Under the pieces are notes generated by a model. That model made no database searches, was not told where the DNA came from, and worked only from the letters and a program-made list of their open reading frames with translations. Positions 61,330 to 64,000 of a DNA stretch of 64,000 bases are shown one piece after another. The position numbers and the translations under genes are program-made. The stretch lies in contig NZ_JAELXS010000003.1 in NCBI RefSeq assembly GCF_016427505.1, forward strand, positions 186,001 through 250,000. The letters are read 5' to 3'. This stretch comes from Sphingomonas mollis (GTDB lineage Bacteria; Pseudomonadota; Alphaproteobacteria; Sphingomonadales; Sphingomonadaceae). How positions within the stretch are numbered: the stretch's first letter is position 1; every line of letters starts with the position of its first letter.

Positions 61330-62534
61330 GACACGACCTCCGCCTTGCGCCGGCGTCGGCCGGGCAGGCGGCGCATGATCGCCTGACCCGCCTTCGAAAA
61401 TACCCGTTCCAGCGCGCCGATCGGCTGGCCGCCGGGGACATAGGCGACCGTGTAGTACATCCAGAACACCAACCCCGCGAAGATCGCGAACGGCACCCAC
61501 AATGCGATGGCGGGATCGACCCGACCCAGCTCGCCCACCGCCTGCGCATACTCGTTCACCTTGTGATAGGTGACGATCATCACGATCGACAGGAACACGC
61601 CCAGCGCCGACGACGATCGTTTCGGCGGAATGCCCAGCGCCAGCGCCAGCAGCGGCAACAGGAACATCGTCGATACCTCGGCCAGACGGAAATGGAACTC
61701 CGCCCGGCTGGAATCGCGCTGTTGCTCGGTCGCGCCGTCATTACGGCCCAGCCGCGCCAGTTCGGGCAGCGTGAATTCCAGATTACGGCCGCCGCGCTGA
61801 CGGAAATTCTCGAACCGGGGCAGGTCGATGGGCAGATCGTGGCTGCTGAACTGCAACACGCGCGGGGTCGGAAATTCCGGCCGGTTGTGGACGAGGATGC
61901 CGTTGGTCAGGCGAAAGATGATGACGTTGGGATCATCGGTCGCCATGAAGCGCCCGCGCTCCGCGGTCACGCCGATCCAGTCGTTCTTGGGCGTCTGGAC
62001 ATGGACGAAGATGCCGCTCAGGTCGCGGCCCTTGTCCTTGCTCTCCTCGATGCGCAGCGTCATCCTGGGGCCGAGATGGGTGAACTCGCCCACCTTGATC
62101 GATGCACCCAGCGCCCCCGTGCGCAGCTCGAACCGCAGCCCCTCGTAATAATAACGCGCGATCGGCTGGACATAGCCGACGATCGCGAGGTTCACGAGCG
62201 CCAGCCCGATCGCGTACATGTACGGCACGCGCAGCATCCGCGTGTAGCTCATCCCCACGCCGCGCATCACATCCAGTTCGGATGAGGTCGCCAGCCGGCG
62301 AAAGGCGAGCAGGATGCCCAGCATCAGCCCGATCGGGATGCCCAGCCCCAGATATTCCGGCAACAGGTTGGCGAGCATCCGCCACACCACGCCGATCGGC
62401 CCGCCCTGCGTCGCGACGAAATCGAACAGCCGCCGGATGCGGTCGAGCACCAGCAGCATCGCCGCGATGATGAGCGTCGCGAACAGCGGCACGGCGATCA
62501 GCTTCGCCAGATAGCGGTCGATGGATTTCAACAA
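61326..62534 (-). CDS. lptF: LPS export permease LptF
   Basis: Partner permease of LptG, 402 residues, starting MLKSIDRYLAKLIAVPLFAT. The start codon is TTG 62534; a second TTG follows immediately, and no good ribosome-binding site is visible. Features are the first helix, the LGLGIPIGLMLGILLAFRRL pore helix region, the periplasmic jellyroll (TLRIEESKDKGRDLSGIFVH), and C-terminal helices (MFLLPLLALALGIPPKRSSS). It overlaps lptG and the two are surely co-expressed. An Arg/Lys-rich tail ends the protein. Confidence 0.94.
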   Translation of the reverse strand: MLKSIDRYLAKLIAVPLFATLIIAAMLLVLDRIRRLFDFVATQGGPIGVVWRMLANLLPEYLGLGIPIGLMLGILLAFRRLATSSELDVMRGVGMSYTRMLRVPYMYAIGLALVNLAIVGYVQPIARYYYEGLRFELRTGALGASIKVGEFTHLGPRMTLRIEESKDKGRDLSGIFVHVQTPKNDWIGVTAERGRFMATDDPNVIIFRLTNGILVHNRPEFPTPRVLQFSSHDLPIDLPRFENFRQRGGRNLEFTLPELARLGRNDGATEQQRDSSRAEFHFRLAEVSTMFLLPLLALALGIPPKRSSSALGVFLSIVMIVTYHKVNEYAQAVGELGRVDPAIALWVPFAIFAGLVFWMYYTVAYVPGGQPIGALERVFSKAGQAIMRRLPGRRRRKAEVVS

Positions 62535-62668
62535 GGGCGGGGCTCGGACGACAAGGCCTGCCGGCTATAGGCGGCGGCGCGGCGGGCGTCAGGGGAAAAA
62601 TGACATCGGCGACGCCAAAGCGCATCGGCGAGGGCGGGCGGGGGCGGGGGCGAGTCAGGGGCCGGCCG

Positions 62669-64000
62669 TTACTCCGCCGCCACCCGGTCCGGCGGCGCCG
62701 CATGGCCATCCATCGCCGCCGCCAGCGCCCGTTCCAGACGCATCAGCGTGAACGGCTTGCGCAGCACCTGATATCCGCTGAGTTCGCCCGCGCCGGCATC
62801 GCCGGCATAGCCGGTAACGAACAGCACCGCGACATCGGGGAAGCGCGCACGCAGCCCGGCGATCATCTCCGGCCCGGTCTGGTTCGGCATCAGCACGTCG
62901 GATACGACCAGATCGATATGCGGCAATTGCGCCAGCAGCTCGGGCGCCAGCAACGGGTCGGCACAGGCAACGGGGCGGTGGCCCAGTTCCTCCAGCGCAT
63001 CGACCGTCGCGGCCAGCACGCGGGGATCGTCCTCCACCACCAGCACGTCCAGCCCCGCCCGGTCGGGCGTCGCGCCCATCGGCACTTCCCTGGTCGTCTC
63101 CGCCGCCACGGCCGCGACATCGCGTGGCAGATACAGCGACACCGTCGTGCCGGCGCCCGGCGCGGTCTCGATCGCGATCTCGCCGGCATGCTGGCGCACG
63201 AACGCGAAGATCTGGCTCAGGCCCAGACCCGTTCCCTTGCCGACTTCCTTGGTGGTGAAGAAGGGCTCGAACGCCCGCTCCGCCACCTCCGGCGTCATGC
63301 CGCAGCCATTGTCGGCGACCGACAGCATCACATAATCGCCCGCCGCACAGTGGCCGACCGCGTCCGCCGCCAGCGTCACTGCTTTGGTGACGATCCGGAT
63401 CGTGCCGCGCCCGGCCAGCGCATCGCGCGCGTTCACGGCCAGGTTCAGGACGACATTCTCGAGTTGCACCTGATCGGCGCGCACGCACCACCCCTTCGCC
63501 TCGTCGCGCCGCGCCAGCGTGATGCCACCGCCCAGCGTCCGGTCGAGCAGGTCGGACATGTCCGCGATCAGCGCTCCCGCTACGATCGCCTCGGGCTTCA
63601 GCGATTCCTCGCGACTGAACGCCAGCAACCGGCGGGTCAGCGCCGCCGCCCGGTTCGCCCCCTCGGTCGCGCTGTCCAGATGGCGCAGCATCGATGCCGG
63701 ATCGCTATCGGCATGACGCCGCGCCAGTTCCAGTCCGCCGACGACCACCGCCAGCATGTTGTTGAAATCATGGGCGATGCCGCCGGTCAACTGGCCGACC
63801 GCCTCCATCTTCTGCACCTGGCGCAGCTTGGCTTCCTGCAAGCGCAATTCGGTCGTCGCCGTCGCCACCGCCGTCGCCAGCGCCTCGGCCTGTTCGCGGG
63901 CGGCATCGGCATCGGCGCGCGCGACGATGCGTTCCTCGACCGCGCGCAGGCTCATCCACCCCAGCATCACCGCGCCCAGCACCAGCAGCACGCCGAACAC
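62669..64000 (-). CDS. Hybrid sensor histidine kinase, C-terminal part (N-terminus outside window)
   Basis: At least 443 residues of a membrane-linked hybrid kinase; the N-terminus lies beyond the right edge. In order: a membrane helix (about residues 2-18), a coiled coil ([19 protein letters not shown]), HisKA with phospho-His77 in [14 protein letters not shown], HATPase with N-box [11 protein letters not shown]1 VADNGCGM, and G2 [15 protein letters not shown]. The C-terminal receiver domain has acidic pocket VVEDDPR, phospho-Asp in [15 protein letters not shown], and Lys in QVLRKPFTL. Phosphorelay to a separate response regulator or histidine phosphotransferase is likely. The signal sensed cannot be seen. 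Confidence 0.92.
   Translation of the reverse strand: MFGVLLVLGAVMLGWMSLRAVEERIVARADADAAREQAEALATAVATATTELRLQEAKLRQVQKMEAVGQLTGGIAHDFNNMLAVVVGGLELARRHADSDPASMLRHLDSATEGANRAAALTRRLLAFSREESLKPEAIVAGALIADMSDLLDRTLGGGITLARRDEAKGWCVRADQVQLENVVLNLAVNARDALAGRGTIRIVTKAVTLAADAVGHCAAGDYVMLSVADNGCGMTPEVAERAFEPFFTTKEVGKGTGLGLSQIFAFVRQHAGEIAIETAPGAGTTVSLYLPRDVAAVAAETTREVPMGATPDRAGLDVLVVEDDPRVLAATVDALEELGHRPVACADPLLAPELLAQLPHIDLVVSDVLMPNQTGPEMIAGLRARFPDVAVLFVTGYAGDAGAGELSGYQVLRKPFTLMRLERALAAAMDGHAAPPDRVAAE

Overview
This window is GC-rich DNA (roughly two-thirds G+C by eye) from an alphaproteobacterium, most likely Sphingomonas or a close relative. The pointers are an alphaproteobacterial sigma-32 promoter ahead of dnaK, two TonB-dependent receptors, an LptF/LptG pair, a GlgE/TreS-maltokinase cluster, and many long antisense shadow frames typical of such genomes. 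I saw no rRNA, tRNA, CRISPR array, phage genes or complete insertion sequence.

Layout. 1-10.5 kb: a partial gene and an SDR oxidoreductase, then a pectin/uronate-oligosaccharide locus. It has a GH2 glycosidase, KduI, a GH105 unsaturated-uronyl hydrolase, a hexuronate-type MFS importer and an FCD-GntR regulator, with exported DUF4861 and DUF2264 proteins divergent from the regulator. 10.5-15.7 kb: a small hypothetical gene, an SMR pump, a TPR/2OG-oxygenase and an exported M14 peptidase. 15.9-20.5 kb: a TonB receptor followed by an exported M20 amidohydrolase. 20.5-24.8 kb: a FecI/FecR/STN-receptor surface-signalling trio. 24.8-28.7 kb: an arylesterase divergent from a YbbA/YbbP-type ABC exporter, with overlapping start codons.

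28.7-43.4 kb is a storage-glucan and trehalose cluster: DUF4440, DUF2934, glgE, a treS-maltokinase fusion, then glgX, treZ, malQ and treY. TreS, maltokinase and GlgE can turn trehalose into alpha-1,4-glucan. TreY and TreZ convert glucan ends back to trehalose, while GlgX and MalQ debranch and recycle maltodextrins. No glgB, glgC, glgA or glgP is present here. A general-stress (EcfG-like) promoter candidate precedes glgX, and the same box pattern precedes an EF-hand gene at 53 kb.

43.6-64 kb is mostly housekeeping: threonine synthase, TrhO, a PCu(A)C copper chaperone, dnaK-dnaJ, purB, radC, erpA, xth, a GNAT-like protein, a fatty-acid desaturase, a GFA protein, lptG-lptF and a hybrid histidine kinase cut by the window end. 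A lower-GC secreted protein at 46 kb looks accessory. Two very small reading frames (50848-50934 and 59331-59462) are proposed as genes. Seven long inverted-repeat elements of several families lie in intergenic gaps; two are the same element with a conserved loop. I found no clearly new multi-gene defence or mobile system. The most interesting leads are the DUF4861/DUF2264 pair, the DUF2934-glgE linkage without glgB, the shared operator and stress-promoter patterns, the small proteins and the repeat families.
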